Part shown: piece by piece, positions 44,141 to 52,723 of the stretch | Position numbering within the stretch: position 1 is the first letter of the stretch | Layout: every line of letters begins with the position of its first letter | Source of the DNA: Compostibacter hankyongensis | Lineage (GTDB): Bacteria > Bacteroidota > Bacteroidia > Chitinophagales > Chitinophagaceae | NCBI RefSeq assembly: GCF_039541075.1 | Contig: NZ_BAABFN010000001.1 | Coordinates: 620,001 to 684,000, forward strand | Direction: 5' to 3' | DNA length: 64,000 nt | The notes under the pieces: generated by a model | What the model was told of the DNA's origin: nothing | The model's database searches: none | Seen by the model: only the letters and a program-made list of their open reading frames with translations | Translations under genes and position numbers: made by a program

Positions 44141-44330
44141 AAGGCGAAAGGCGTTAATGATTTGGTAATTTACTTCATGCATTATGATTTTTTAGTGGTC
44201 TTAGTGAAGGCTTCGCCTTTGATGATGAATTTATTATCAAAAGCACTTTTTAAAGTTTAAGTTCAAGGTCTAAAGTCTGAGGTTTCATTCCAGGCAAATC
44301 AACTTTGGACGTTAAACTTTAGAATCTTAG
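44126..44330. repeat. Mosaic intergenic repeat R5 upstream of fumC
   Basis: 44126-44153 is an AAAGG array that includes the stop of the hydratase gene. 44189-44220 is a copy of the 32-nt module (28 of 32 with 23968-23999). 44281-44310 is the core of R2/R4 in the opposite orientation; its reverse complement contains AAAGTTGATTTGCCTGG. Runs of TCTAAAGTCTGAGG and its complements fill the remainder up to the fumC start at 44380. Confidence 0.72.
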
Positions 44331-44379
44331 ACTCAGAAACCTCAAACCGGAAATCAGAAACTTCAAACATCAAACATAC

Positions 44380-45783
44380 ATGGAATACCGCATTGAAAAA
44401 GACACGCTGGGAGAGGTAAAAGTACCGGCAGATGTATACTGGGGCGCGCAGACCGAACGCTCGGTGGAGAATTTTAAGATTGCCCGGGACACCAATAAGA
44501 TGCCGCTGGAGATCATCCGGGCCTTCGCCTATCTCAAAAAAGGGGCTGCGCTCACGAATATGGCTGCAGGCGTATTGCCTGAAGAAAAAGCAAATCTCAT
44601 CGCGCGGGTATGCGATGAGATCCTCGAAGGCAAGCTGGACGATCAGTTCCCGCTGGTGGTATGGCAGACGGGCTCGGGAACCCAGAGCAACATGAACGTC
44701 AACGAAGTGGTCGCCTACCGCGCGCATGTCCTGAACGGCGGAAAGCTCAGCGACAAGCAAAAGCTGCTGCACCCCAATGACGATGTCAACAAATCACAGT
44801 CTTCCAACGACACCTTTCCGACGGCCATGCACATTGCGGCCTATAAAATACTCGTTGAAGTGACGTTACCGGGCATCAAAAAGCTGCGGGATACGCTTGC
44901 CGAGAAGTCAAAAGCCTATATGCAGGTAGTGAAGATCGGCCGCACCCATTTTATGGATGCCACCCCGCTGACCCTGGGGCAGGAGATCAGCGGCTATGTG
45001 TCCCAGCTGGATCACGGCCTGAAGGCCATAAAGCATACGCTGGCGCATCTGAGCGAGCTGGCGCTGGGGGGTACCGCCGTAGGGACGGGTATCAACACCC
45101 CGCCCGGCTATGCCGCGGCAGTCGCTGCAAGGATCGCCGAGCTGACCGGGTTGCCTTTTGTCACTGCAGAAAATAAATTTGAGTCGCTGGCGGCGCATGA
45201 CGCTATTGTAGAAAGCCACGGGGCGTTGAAAACGGTGGCGGTCAGCCTGATGAAGATTGCTAATGATATCCGGATGCTCTCTTCCGGTCCCCGCTGCGGC
45301 ATCGGAGAGATCCATATCCCCGACAACGAGCCCGGCTCCTCCATCATGCCCGGAAAGGTCAACCCCACCCAGTGCGAAGCGCTGACCATGGTGGCGGCTC
45401 AGGTAATGGGCAACGATGTGGCCATCAACATCGGTGGCGCAACGGGACATTTTGAGCTGAACGTGTTCAAGCCGGTGATGATCTACAATTTTTTACATTC
45501 CGCCCGGCTGATCGGGGAAGCCTGCGTATCCTTCAACGACAAATGCGCGACGGGTATTGAACCCATCGAAGCCAATATCCGTCACAACCTGAATAATTCC
45601 CTGATGCTGGTAACAGCGCTGAACACCCGGATCGGTTATTACAAGGCGGCAGAGATCGCGCAAAAGGCGCACAAAGAAGGGAAAACCCTCAAAGAGATGG
45701 CGGTATCCCTGGGCTACCTGACTCCCGAGCAGTTCGACGAGTGGGTGAATCCGGCGGAAATGGTCGGCCATCTCAATGGGTAA
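44380..45783 (+). CDS. fumC: Class II fumarate hydratase
   Basis: A 467-residue iron-independent fumarase of the TCA cycle, interconverting fumarate and malate. The superfamily signature [11 protein letters not shown] is complete, [16 protein letters not shown] carries the catalytic histidine region, and MNVNEV and [11 protein letters not shown] are present. Length matches the family. The 5' region is filled by repeat R5, so its promoter is not evident. A cytochrome gene converges on it after 35 nt. Confidence 0.95.
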   Translation: MEYRIEKDTLGEVKVPADVYWGAQTERSVENFKIARDTNKMPLEIIRAFAYLKKGAALTNMAAGVLPEEKANLIARVCDEILEGKLDDQFPLVVWQTGSGTQSNMNVNEVVAYRAHVLNGGKLSDKQKLLHPNDDVNKSQSSNDTFPTAMHIAAYKILVEVTLPGIKKLRDTLAEKSKAYMQVVKIGRTHFMDATPLTLGQEISGYVSQLDHGLKAIKHTLAHLSELALGGTAVGTGINTPPGYAAAVAARIAELTGLPFVTAENKFESLAAHDAIVESHGALKTVAVSLMKIANDIRMLSSGPRCGIGEIHIPDNEPGSSIMPGKVNPTQCEALTMVAAQVMGNDVAINIGGATGHFELNVFKPVMIYNFLHSARLIGEACVSFNDKCATGIEPIEANIRHNLNNSLMLVTALNTRIGYYKAAEIAQKAHKEGKTLKEMAVSLGYLTPEQFDEWVNPAEMVGHLNG

Positions 45784-45818
45784 ATCCAGCGGCGGCGGAT
45801 ATATCGCGTACGGAATAG

Positions 45819-46262
45819 CTATTTTTTCACGGCAGGAGCTTCCTTGGCCGGATGTTCACTACCGTGGTGGCAGCTGTAGCAGGTCACTTCATACTTGTTA
45901 TTGACGAAGTTCTCGGCAAAGCTGCCTTTTACCTTGAAGTGCTTGCCATTGATCTTCTTAACCATGCGCATCATATTGCGGGCCACGTCTTTATGGGGGT
46001 TGGCATCGGATGCAAAGTCAAGATCGCCCGGCTTGGTGGTAGATTTGGCATGACAATCGCCGCATTTAAAATCAAGGGCGTCACAGAAATCGTGCATGAT
46101 CTTGATGAGCGCCATGTGATCGATATCTTTGGGAAGCACTTTCAGGTTCTGGGGCTTGTGCGGTTTGGGAGGCGCGGCATCCCGGAAAGAAAGAGAGGCG
46201 AAGGACATAATGCCGACAATGGCTAATCCGGCTAACCATTTTTTTCTGTGAGTCATGAACAT
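45819..46262 (-). CDS. Small exported c-type cytochrome with two haem motifs
   Basis: A 147-residue protein with an N-terminal signal or anchor (residues 8-25) and two haem c attachment motifs, CGDCH (67-71) and CYSCH (128-132). Several methionines and histidines (MRMVKKINGKHF) could supply distal ligands. The spacing resembles the fragment of the photosynthetic-reaction-centre cytochrome family found in non-phototrophic Bacteroidota, where it is thought to carry electrons in the periplasm. MTHRKKWL two codons downstream is an alternative start. It stands alone. Confidence 0.85.
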   Translation of the reverse strand: MFMTHRKKWLAGLAIVGIMSFASLSFRDAAPPKPHKPQNLKVLPKDIDHMALIKIMHDFCDALDFKCGDCHAKSTTKPGDLDFASDANPHKDVARNMMRMVKKINGKHFKVKGSFAENFVNNKYEVTCYSCHHGSEHPAKEAPAVKK

Positions 46263-46411
46263 GATGATGATTTTAATGCCTGATAAAAATTCCGGCTATA
46301 AAGCTAATAAAAATAAAATACCATACGCTTCCTCTTTTATAGGCGGGATGCCGGGCGGGGAAAATTTAACGTATCGGTAACTTTTTATGCCGTTAATTCG
46401 TAGTATGGGCT

Positions 46412-47155
46412 ATGAATACTAAACTTTTCCGGATGAAGACAGTCGCCCTGCTCTGCGGTCTGGGTCTGACCCTTACCCTTACCTCGTTATCGGTTCGGGC
46501 CCAGGGTACCTTACCCGGTTATCTGCAGAACTATACGCATGCCTTTAAGCTGAAGCCGCAGCAGCGGGTTTACTGGACCGGCGGCGCCGACGGTCCCATC
46601 GCTTCTTTTTCACAGGTAAAGAACAATGCGGGAAAGGTGCCTTCGGACATGCGCTTTTCGCTTTTTTTCAATATCGGAGTGGCCACTCATTACGACTTTA
46701 ACAGCCATGTGGGGGTTTTTTCCGGTCTCAATCTGAAAAACATCGGCCTGATCACAAGGCAGGATTCCATCCGGTTGAAAAGAAGAGTCTACACCCTCGG
46801 CGTTCCCCTTGGACTGAAGCTGGGCGACCTGGATCAGCAAACCTTCTTTTTCCTGGGCGGACAATATGAGCTGGCCCTGAACTATAAGGAGAAAACCTTT
46901 ATCGACGGACACAAGACGGGCAAGTTCAATGAATGGTTCAGTCCGCGGACCCCGCTGCTGATGCCCTCCCTGTTTGCCGGCTTCGAGATCCGGGACTTCA
47001 GCCTCAAATTCCAGTATTATCCCCAGCCTTTTTTCAACCGCGACTTCTCCCAGACCGTCCACGGGTCCCAGTTTTATCCTTACAAAGACCTGAAAGCAAA
47101 TCTCTTTTTTGTGACCTTTGGCTATAATTTTTCCACCCGCGACACCAGCCGCTGA
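46412..47155 (+). CDS. Outer-membrane beta-barrel protein
   Basis: A 247-residue exported protein with a signal peptide ending near VRAQG (about residue 31). The rest has alternating strands typical of an eight-strand outer-membrane barrel: FSLFFNIGVATHYDF, VGVFSGLNLKNIGLI, RVYTLGVPLGLKLGDL, FFFLGGQYELALNY, ending FFVTFGYNFSTRDTSR. This resembles the PorT/OmpA-like family common in Bacteroidota, with no assigned function. The start MKTVALLC seven codons later is equally likely and would give a more standard signal peptide. Confidence 0.75.
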   Translation: MNTKLFRMKTVALLCGLGLTLTLTSLSVRAQGTLPGYLQNYTHAFKLKPQQRVYWTGGADGPIASFSQVKNNAGKVPSDMRFSLFFNIGVATHYDFNSHVGVFSGLNLKNIGLITRQDSIRLKRRVYTLGVPLGLKLGDLDQQTFFFLGGQYELALNYKEKTFIDGHKTGKFNEWFSPRTPLLMPSLFAGFEIRDFSLKFQYYPQPFFNRDFSQTVHGSQFYPYKDLKANLFFVTFGYNFSTRDTSR

Positions 47156-47301
47156 GGGCAATTTTCTCTACAACCGTCCGGCCTTTTCCACATCCTGAAA
47201 GCACCTGTCCGCCTGACGTCGCGCATTACGCCCTGCCTTAATGGCCTGGTTTGGTATTTGGAGTGAGAGGCAGTATCTATCACCCCGAAAAACCCATGGT
47301 T

Positions 47302-47856
47302 ATGAACAACATGTCAGAAAAGAAAGTGGCGATCCTTACCGAAAACGGATTTGAAGAACAGGAGCTCACCAGCCCCAAGCAGGCCCTTGAGGCGGCAGGC
47401 GCTACGGTGCATATCGTTTCTCCGCAGCCGGAGAAAGTCCGTGGCTGGAAAGGCGGCAACTGGACCATCGAGCTACCGGTAGATGTACAGGTGGATCAGG
47501 CCCGGCCGGACGACTACGATGCGCTCGTGGTACCCGGGGGCGTGATCAATCCGGATAAGATGCGGCTGAACGAACATTGTGTGGCTTTTGCAAAAGCCTT
47601 TCTCGAAACCGGAAAGCCGGTGGCCGCCATCTGTCATGGTCCCCAGCTGCTGATCGAAACCGGTTTGCTGCAGGGCCGCACCATGACCTCCTTTTATTCC
47701 ATCAAGACCGATCTGATCAATGCCGGCGTACAATGGATAGACAAGGAGGTGGTGACCGACCAGGGGCTGGTGACGAGCCGTTCGCCCCGGGATCTGGAGG
47801 CATTCAACAAAAAGATGCTGGAAGAAATACAGGAAGGCGTTCACAGCGCGGCATAA
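47302..47856 (+). CDS. DJ-1/PfpI family protein (protease or deglycase type)
   Basis: A 184-residue class I glutamine-amidotransferase-like protein of the PfpI/YhbO group. The nucleophile elbow is AAICHGPQLLIE, and the conserved acidic residue is in TENGFEEQEL. YhbO-type proteins have been described as stress-protective and as deglycases, which remains debated. The start MNNMSEKK is chosen; MVMNN two codons earlier is possible. It stands alone between an outer-membrane protein gene and a convergent acidic-protein gene. Confidence 0.87.
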   Translation: MNNMSEKKVAILTENGFEEQELTSPKQALEAAGATVHIVSPQPEKVRGWKGGNWTIELPVDVQVDQARPDDYDALVVPGGVINPDKMRLNEHCVAFAKAFLETGKPVAAICHGPQLLIETGLLQGRTMTSFYSIKTDLINAGVQWIDKEVVTDQGLVTSRSPRDLEAFNKKMLEEIQEGVHSAA

Positions 47857-47956
47857 TTACACAACGGCACAACGGGGAGGCCCGGCCCCGCCGTTGTGCC
47901 GTCTTTTTTCCGCTGTGCGGCGGTCTTTCAGCGACCGGCCGTTGCTGGCATGTCAC

Positions 47957-48304
47957 TTAGTCGTTACGGTCGTCTTCCAGGTCCTCATGCCGGTCTCCCC
48001 CGAGGCTGTAATAGTTGTTTTCTTCGTCTTCCTCGCCGATCGACTCATCCGCATCATCCAGGTCGGCGCCCGGAACATCGGGCATTTCTTCCGTATTGTC
48101 CTCCTTGCTTTGACTCAGCTCGGGAACTTTTTCGGAAGGCGCTTCCTCCGAGTCGTCTACCTTTACCTTCCGGCCGGCATGCCGGGGCGTGAGGATATCC
48201 TCCTCGGGAGGATAAGGGGGATATCCCGGGAAATCTTCCTCTTCCTTTTTCTTTTCTTTCTGCTGCTTTTCCGGTTTTTCCGGATGCTTGTCCTGTCTGG
48301 CCAT
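47957..48304 (-). CDS. Small acidic, probably disordered protein of unknown function
   Basis: A 115-residue protein without signal peptide or hydrophobic stretch. The N-terminal third is Lys/Glu/Gln-rich (KPEKQQKEKKKEEED), a Pro/Tyr patch follows (FPGYPPYPPEED), and the C-terminal half is strongly acidic (DDADESIGEEDEEN). It is unlike its neighbours in composition and has no recognised domain. The open frame is free of stops in a region with no other candidate, so it is probably real, but that is the only support. It converges on the DJ-1 gene. Confidence 0.55.
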   Translation of the reverse strand: MARQDKHPEKPEKQQKEKKKEEEDFPGYPPYPPEEDILTPRHAGRKVKVDDSEEAPSEKVPELSQSKEDNTEEMPDVPGADLDDADESIGEEDEENNYYSLGGDRHEDLEDDRND

Positions 48305-48471
48305 AGTAAGTGATTTATAGGGATAGAAGGATTAACGCTGAAGAAAGCGCCAAAACTGTTCCAAAAAGCTTCCGGCAGCCGGTTTCCGGGCACGCGTCTT
48401 GCCCTCTTCCTGTGGCGGTTCCCTGTTTATGGCGGTTTGGGCGTTTTTGATTAAAATTGCAGGAAGTTTCT

Positions 48472-49725
48472 ATGGAACCATTACTGATTATATTGCTTTT
48501 GGTCATACTGGCGTTGCTGGGGGTGACGGCTTTCTTTGCTTACCGGGCGGCAGCCGGCAAGGGCGATCACCTGACCGGGATAAAATACAAGGTGGAGAAC
48601 CTCTCTGCGGAGCTGTTCCGGATGGAATCTGCCGTAAAGGGAGAGCTGGTGACCAACCGGGCTGAAACCGGCGAAGCCATGCGCGCATCGCGACAGGAGC
48701 TGTCGGCCCTGCTTACTTCATTTGAAGATCGTGTGGGCCGGATGCGCGAAACCCTGGAGCGGAAGATGGCCGAGCTGCAGGCCGGCAATGAAAAAAAGCT
48801 GGATGAAATGCGGGCAACCGTGGATGAGAAGCTGCAAAAGACCCTCGAAAGCCGGCTCAGCGAATCCTTTAAGCTGGTGAGCGAACGCCTGGAGGCGGTG
48901 CATAAGGGGCTGGGAGACATGCAGCAGCTGGCCACCGGCGTGGGGGACCTGAAAAGGGTATTATCCAATGTAAAGACACGGGGTATCCTTGGCGAATATC
49001 AGCTGGAGACGCTGCTGGATCAGCTGCTTACCCGCGAGCAGTATGCGCGCAACGTAAAGACCAAAGAAAACTCAAACGCCCTGGTGGAGTTTGCGGTGAA
49101 GCTGCCCGGCAGGAAGGACGGCGAAAAGGGGGTATGGCTGCCGGTAGACTCCAAATTTCCACGGGAAGATTTTGAGCTTTTGCAGGAAGCTTACGACCAG
49201 GGTAATCCTGCGCTGATCGAGGAGGGGCGGAAGAATTTTGTAAAGGGAATAAAGAAATGTGCCGCGGATATTGCCGGTAAATATCTTGATCCGCCCAACA
49301 CCACGGACTTTGCCATTCTTTTTCTGCCTTTTGAAAGCCTGTATGCGGAGGTGCTCCGTACGCCGGCTTTGTTTGAGACGATACAGCGGGAATACCGTGT
49401 GGTCATTACGGGGCCCACTACCTTGTCGGCCCTGCTGAACAGCCTCCAGATGGGCTTCCGGACGCTGGCCATAGAAAAGCGTTCCGGAGAAGTATGGCAG
49501 CTGCTGGGCGCGGTAAAGACGGAATTCGGAAACTTTGGCGGCATCCTTGAAAAAACGCAGAAGAAGCTGCAGGAGGCCAGCAACGTCATCGAGCAGGCCG
49601 GCGTAAGATCCCGCGCTATCGAAAGGAAGCTGAAGACCGTGCAGGAGCTGCCCGAGGCGGAGTCCCGGGCATTGCTCGGCAGCAACCCCCAAACCGCGTT
49701 TCCCGGCGAAGATGAAGGAGCCTGA
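48472..49725 (+). CDS. rmuC: RmuC-family DNA recombination protein
   Basis: A 417-residue protein with one N-terminal membrane helix (residues 2-24), a long coiled coil (about 40-150, rich in Glu/Lys/Arg/Leu) and the C-terminal RmuC nuclease-like domain. Conserved blocks are RGILGEYQLETLLDQLL, VWLPVDSKFPREDFE, and RVVITGPTTLSALLNSLQMGF. RmuC limits DNA inversion and rearrangement in E. coli. The ATG at 48472 is preferred over an in-frame TTG 15 nt upstream because it starts directly with the membrane helix. Confidence 0.92.
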   Translation: MEPLLIILLLVILALLGVTAFFAYRAAAGKGDHLTGIKYKVENLSAELFRMESAVKGELVTNRAETGEAMRASRQELSALLTSFEDRVGRMRETLERKMAELQAGNEKKLDEMRATVDEKLQKTLESRLSESFKLVSERLEAVHKGLGDMQQLATGVGDLKRVLSNVKTRGILGEYQLETLLDQLLTREQYARNVKTKENSNALVEFAVKLPGRKDGEKGVWLPVDSKFPREDFELLQEAYDQGNPALIEEGRKNFVKGIKKCAADIAGKYLDPPNTTDFAILFLPFESLYAEVLRTPALFETIQREYRVVITGPTTLSALLNSLQMGFRTLAIEKRSGEVWQLLGAVKTEFGNFGGILEKTQKKLQEASNVIEQAGVRSRAIERKLKTVQELPEAESRALLGSNPQTAFPGEDEGA

Positions 49726-49745
49726 TAACAGCGGCGCGGAATAAT

Positions 49746-49827
49746 AGTCGCCAGGACCTGCGTAACCCGGTCTCCATCCGGCATTGGCTGTCCGAAGGGA
49801 CAGCCTGCGGTCTGCTATCCGGCGACT
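49746..49827. other. Structured element between convergent rmuC and an oxidoreductase gene
   Basis: An inner hairpin GGCTGTCC, loop GAAG, GGACAGCC (49786-49805) has a perfect 8-bp stem. An outer pair AGTCGCC (49746-49752) and GGCGACT (49821-49827) closes an 82-nt element. There is no T tract, so it is not a standard terminator. It occupies nearly the whole gap. Confidence 0.45.
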
Positions 49828-51194
49828 CAGACGGTGGCCCGGTCGGGATGTTCCCAGGGGCCGCGGTAGCTGCGCCGTAGCAGGGCATTTGCTTCGGGAT
49901 CGCCGACGATCTCACGTTTTTCCGGATCATATACGATAGGCCGTCCCGTTTTCATGGACAGGTTGGCCATGATGCAGCTGGCGGTGGAGATATGTCCTTG
50001 CTCGATATCTGCCACGGGACGTCCTCCGCGTTCGATAGCCTGGAGGAAGTTGCGCATGTGCTGCCGGGTGGCGGGTGCGGCATTTAACTCGATATCCGGC
50101 TCGGTAAGGTCTTCCGGGTATTTTTCTTTCTCATATACGACGTCCTTATGGATTTTCTCTCCTTTGCCTTCGGGGATAAAATCATACCGCATGGTGCTGG
50201 CTTCGAGGGTTCCTTTTTCACCATACAGCTTGAAGGACCAGGGGTAATCCGGATCGGCCGGTGTGCCCCAGGTACGGTGCTGCCAGATGCAGTTGAGCTC
50301 GTCGTATTCAAACAGCGCAGACTGGGTATCGGTGATATTGGACTTGCCTTCCTTCTGGACATAGATGCCTCCTGTGGAGCTGATCCGCTTGGGCCATCCG
50401 AGCTGCAGCATCCAGCGTACGGTATCGAACATGTGGATGCACATATCGCCCAGCAGCCCGTTGCCGTATTCCATAAAAGTGCGCCACCAGCGGACATGCG
50501 GAATGCCGTCATAGGGGCGCAGGGGCGCCGGCCCCGTCCACATTTCGTAATCGAAGAAGTCGGGTACGGGCTGTACCGGCGGGTTGCCGTTGGCGCGCAT
50601 ATGATAATAACAGCACATTTCCACATGGGATACCTTGCCCAGCAGACCCTTATCCACGATGGTTTCCTTGGCATCGATGAGATGGGGCGTGCTTTTGCGC
50701 TGGGTGCCCACCTGCACTACGCGGTTGTATTTGCGCGCGGCGGCCACCATGGCTTCTCCTTCCGTTACATCGACGCTGATCGGCTTCTGCACGTATACGT
50801 GGGCGCCGGCTTTCATGGCGGCTATGGCCTGCAGGGCATGCCAGTGATCGGGCGTTCCGATCAGCACGATGTCCAGCTTGTTTTCCGCCAGCAGCTTCCG
50901 GTAATCCCGGTAAAGCTTGGGCGTTTCATGCGATTGCTGCCGCTGGCTGACCATCTTCGCGGCCTTATCCAGCTGATGCTGATCCGCATCGCAGAGGGCG
51001 ACCACCTTGACCGGGGCGACCTGGATCAGGCGAAAGAGGTCGCTTTTGCCGTACCATCCGGTGCCGATCAGGGCCACGCGGTATTCTTTTGCGGGCCGCA
51101 GAAATCCAAGGGCGCTGCCGCTCAGGGCGGAAAGGGCCACAGTGGCCGTCGCTCCTTTCAGAAAATGGCGCCGGCTGTTCGAAAAGTTATCCAT
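49827..51194 (-). CDS. Gfo/Idh/MocA oxidoreductase with Tat signal
   Basis: A 455-residue NAD(P)-dependent oxidoreductase carrying a twin-arginine signal (SRRHFLKGATATVALSALSG), so it is exported folded, presumably with its cofactor. The nucleotide motif is VALIGTGWYG and the active-site motif is HVYVQKPISVDV. It has the long C-terminal domain of glycosidase-like or sugar-oxidising members (GLLGDMCIHMFDTVRWML). It is the second gene of a pair, 55 nt after a related one. The substrate is probably a sugar or cyclitol, not further defined. Confidence 0.88.
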   Translation of the reverse strand: MDNFSNSRRHFLKGATATVALSALSGSALGFLRPAKEYRVALIGTGWYGKSDLFRLIQVAPVKVVALCDADQHQLDKAAKMVSQRQQSHETPKLYRDYRKLLAENKLDIVLIGTPDHWHALQAIAAMKAGAHVYVQKPISVDVTEGEAMVAAARKYNRVVQVGTQRKSTPHLIDAKETIVDKGLLGKVSHVEMCCYYHMRANGNPPVQPVPDFFDYEMWTGPAPLRPYDGIPHVRWWRTFMEYGNGLLGDMCIHMFDTVRWMLQLGWPKRISSTGGIYVQKEGKSNITDTQSALFEYDELNCIWQHRTWGTPADPDYPWSFKLYGEKGTLEASTMRYDFIPEGKGEKIHKDVVYEKEKYPEDLTEPDIELNAAPATRQHMRNFLQAIERGGRPVADIEQGHISTASCIMANLSMKTGRPIVYDPEKREIVGDPEANALLRRSYRGPWEHPDRATV

Positions 51195-51249
51195 AATCGT
51201 TAGCTCAATAGGGAAAGTAAGATAATCAAATTATCGGGTTATGCGGTCT

Positions 51250-52632
51250 CTATACCTTTATATCATCCCAGCCATGCCGGTAGCTGCGCCGGAGATATTT
51301 TTCCGCTTCCGGGTGGTTGGGAAACTTCAGATGCTCGGCATCCCATTCCAGCAGGGTGTCGGGAACGCGGATGGCTACGGTGCCCAGCAGCACCGTTTCC
51401 GTCATGGGACCGGAGCGTGCGAAAAATGACTCGGTACCCGGGCCGCCCAGGCAGGCGTTTACAAAGTTGTGATAATGGTTCTGATCCTGCATGTCCGGTC
51501 TTTTGTGATCTTTGAATTTCGATTCGGGCAGCAGCACCGGCGTTCCCTGATGGGGGATCAGCAGGGCGCCTTCCGACCCGATCAGGATAGACGACTCGGC
51601 GGGATATTTTTCAACCGAATATAAGGCGCGGATTTCCTCCGGCGGATAAAATTCCCCGTCGAACCATTCCACGGTCAGCCCCCCGGGATCGGTGCGTTCG
51701 CTGGGGGGAAACTTCCAGGTAATATGGTTGCTCTGCGGCCAGGTATCTCCCCGGCGCGCCGGGGAATCACGCCAGGACTGCTGTACCTCGGCGGTCACCG
51801 AAAGAGGCGTCTTCAGCTCCAGGCCTTTCCATACGGGATCGAATATATGACAGCCGATATCGCCGGACCAGCCGGTGCCGAAGTCCTGCCAGGCCCTCCA
51901 TTTGGTAGGATGATAGATGCCCGGGGCATAGGGCCGCATGGGCGCAGTGCCCGTCCATATCTCCCAGTTCAGCTCTGCAGGCGGCGTCTCACCTTTTGCC
52001 GGCCGCGGTCCCACCAGCCGGTAGGCTTCCACTGCGCCCGGGCGGTTGGAGCAGAGGTAAGCATGTTTGATCTTGCCCACGATACCTTCTCTGAGCCATT
52101 GTACTCCGGTACGGTCGCCCACCGTAGCCGCCACCTGTGTGCCCAGCTGGGTGACGACCCCTGCACGCACCGCAGCCCGGGTAAGTGCACGCACCTCGGC
52201 CACGTCGTGGCACAGCGGCTTCTGGCAGTACACATGCTTGCCGGCGGCGATGGCATGACTGGCAATGATAAAGTGGTTGTGGTCCGGAACGGTTACGTTC
52301 ACGGAATCGATGTTATCTTTTTCCTTTTCCAGCAGCTCCCGCCAGTCCCTGTAGGTACGTGCCCCGGGAACTACGGCAGCGGCGCTTTTCAGATGACCTG
52401 CATCCACATCGCAGATGGCGACGATGTCCACCTGGGGATGGGACTTGAAGTTTTGCAGGTCGTGAGCCCCCATGCCGCCCACCCCGATGCTGGCATGGCG
52501 AAGCCTTTTACCGGGCTGTGCGCCGGGGCCGAAGCTGCCGAGCGAGCGGAGGATAAAGGGTGGGGTGATGGCGGCTGCAGCCGCGTTGCCCAGGAACTTC
52601 CTGCGGGAAGGGGAATAAGCGTTTTTCTTCAT
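51250..52632 (-). CDS. Gfo/Idh/MocA oxidoreductase with Tat signal
   Basis: A 460-residue paralogue of the gene downstream with its own twin-arginine signal (SPSRRKFLGNAAAAAITPPF). The Rossmann start is RHASIGVGGMG, the active-site motif is HVYCQKPLCHDV, and the C-terminal half includes WSGDIGCHIFDPVWKGL. It begins the two-gene operon. Unlike the copy at 15659-17170, no DUF1080 gene is adjacent. A periplasmic oxidation step on a glycoside or keto sugar is the best inference. Confidence 0.88.
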   Translation of the reverse strand: MKKNAYSPSRRKFLGNAAAAAITPPFILRSLGSFGPGAQPGKRLRHASIGVGGMGAHDLQNFKSHPQVDIVAICDVDAGHLKSAAAVVPGARTYRDWRELLEKEKDNIDSVNVTVPDHNHFIIASHAIAAGKHVYCQKPLCHDVAEVRALTRAAVRAGVVTQLGTQVAATVGDRTGVQWLREGIVGKIKHAYLCSNRPGAVEAYRLVGPRPAKGETPPAELNWEIWTGTAPMRPYAPGIYHPTKWRAWQDFGTGWSGDIGCHIFDPVWKGLELKTPLSVTAEVQQSWRDSPARRGDTWPQSNHITWKFPPSERTDPGGLTVEWFDGEFYPPEEIRALYSVEKYPAESSILIGSEGALLIPHQGTPVLLPESKFKDHKRPDMQDQNHYHNFVNACLGGPGTESFFARSGPMTETVLLGTVAIRVPDTLLEWDAEHLKFPNHPEAEKYLRRSYRHGWDDIKV

Positions 52633-52666
52633 AAGGATGGAATATCGTTAGCAAATGGTTAACGGC

Positions 52667-52686
52667 AAAAGGCGAAAGGTTAAAGG
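52667..52686. repeat. AAAGG-type repeat between an oxidoreductase gene and the antiporter gene
   Basis: AAAAGGCGAAAGGTTAAAGG, the same unit as at 3871, 38161 and 44126, here in the 91-nt gap downstream of the antiporter stop. It is a single-arm copy without a strong inverted partner. Confidence 0.6.
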
Positions 52687-52723
52687 TTTCTGAGAGCCAA
52701 TATAAGAAAAAATATAACTTTTT

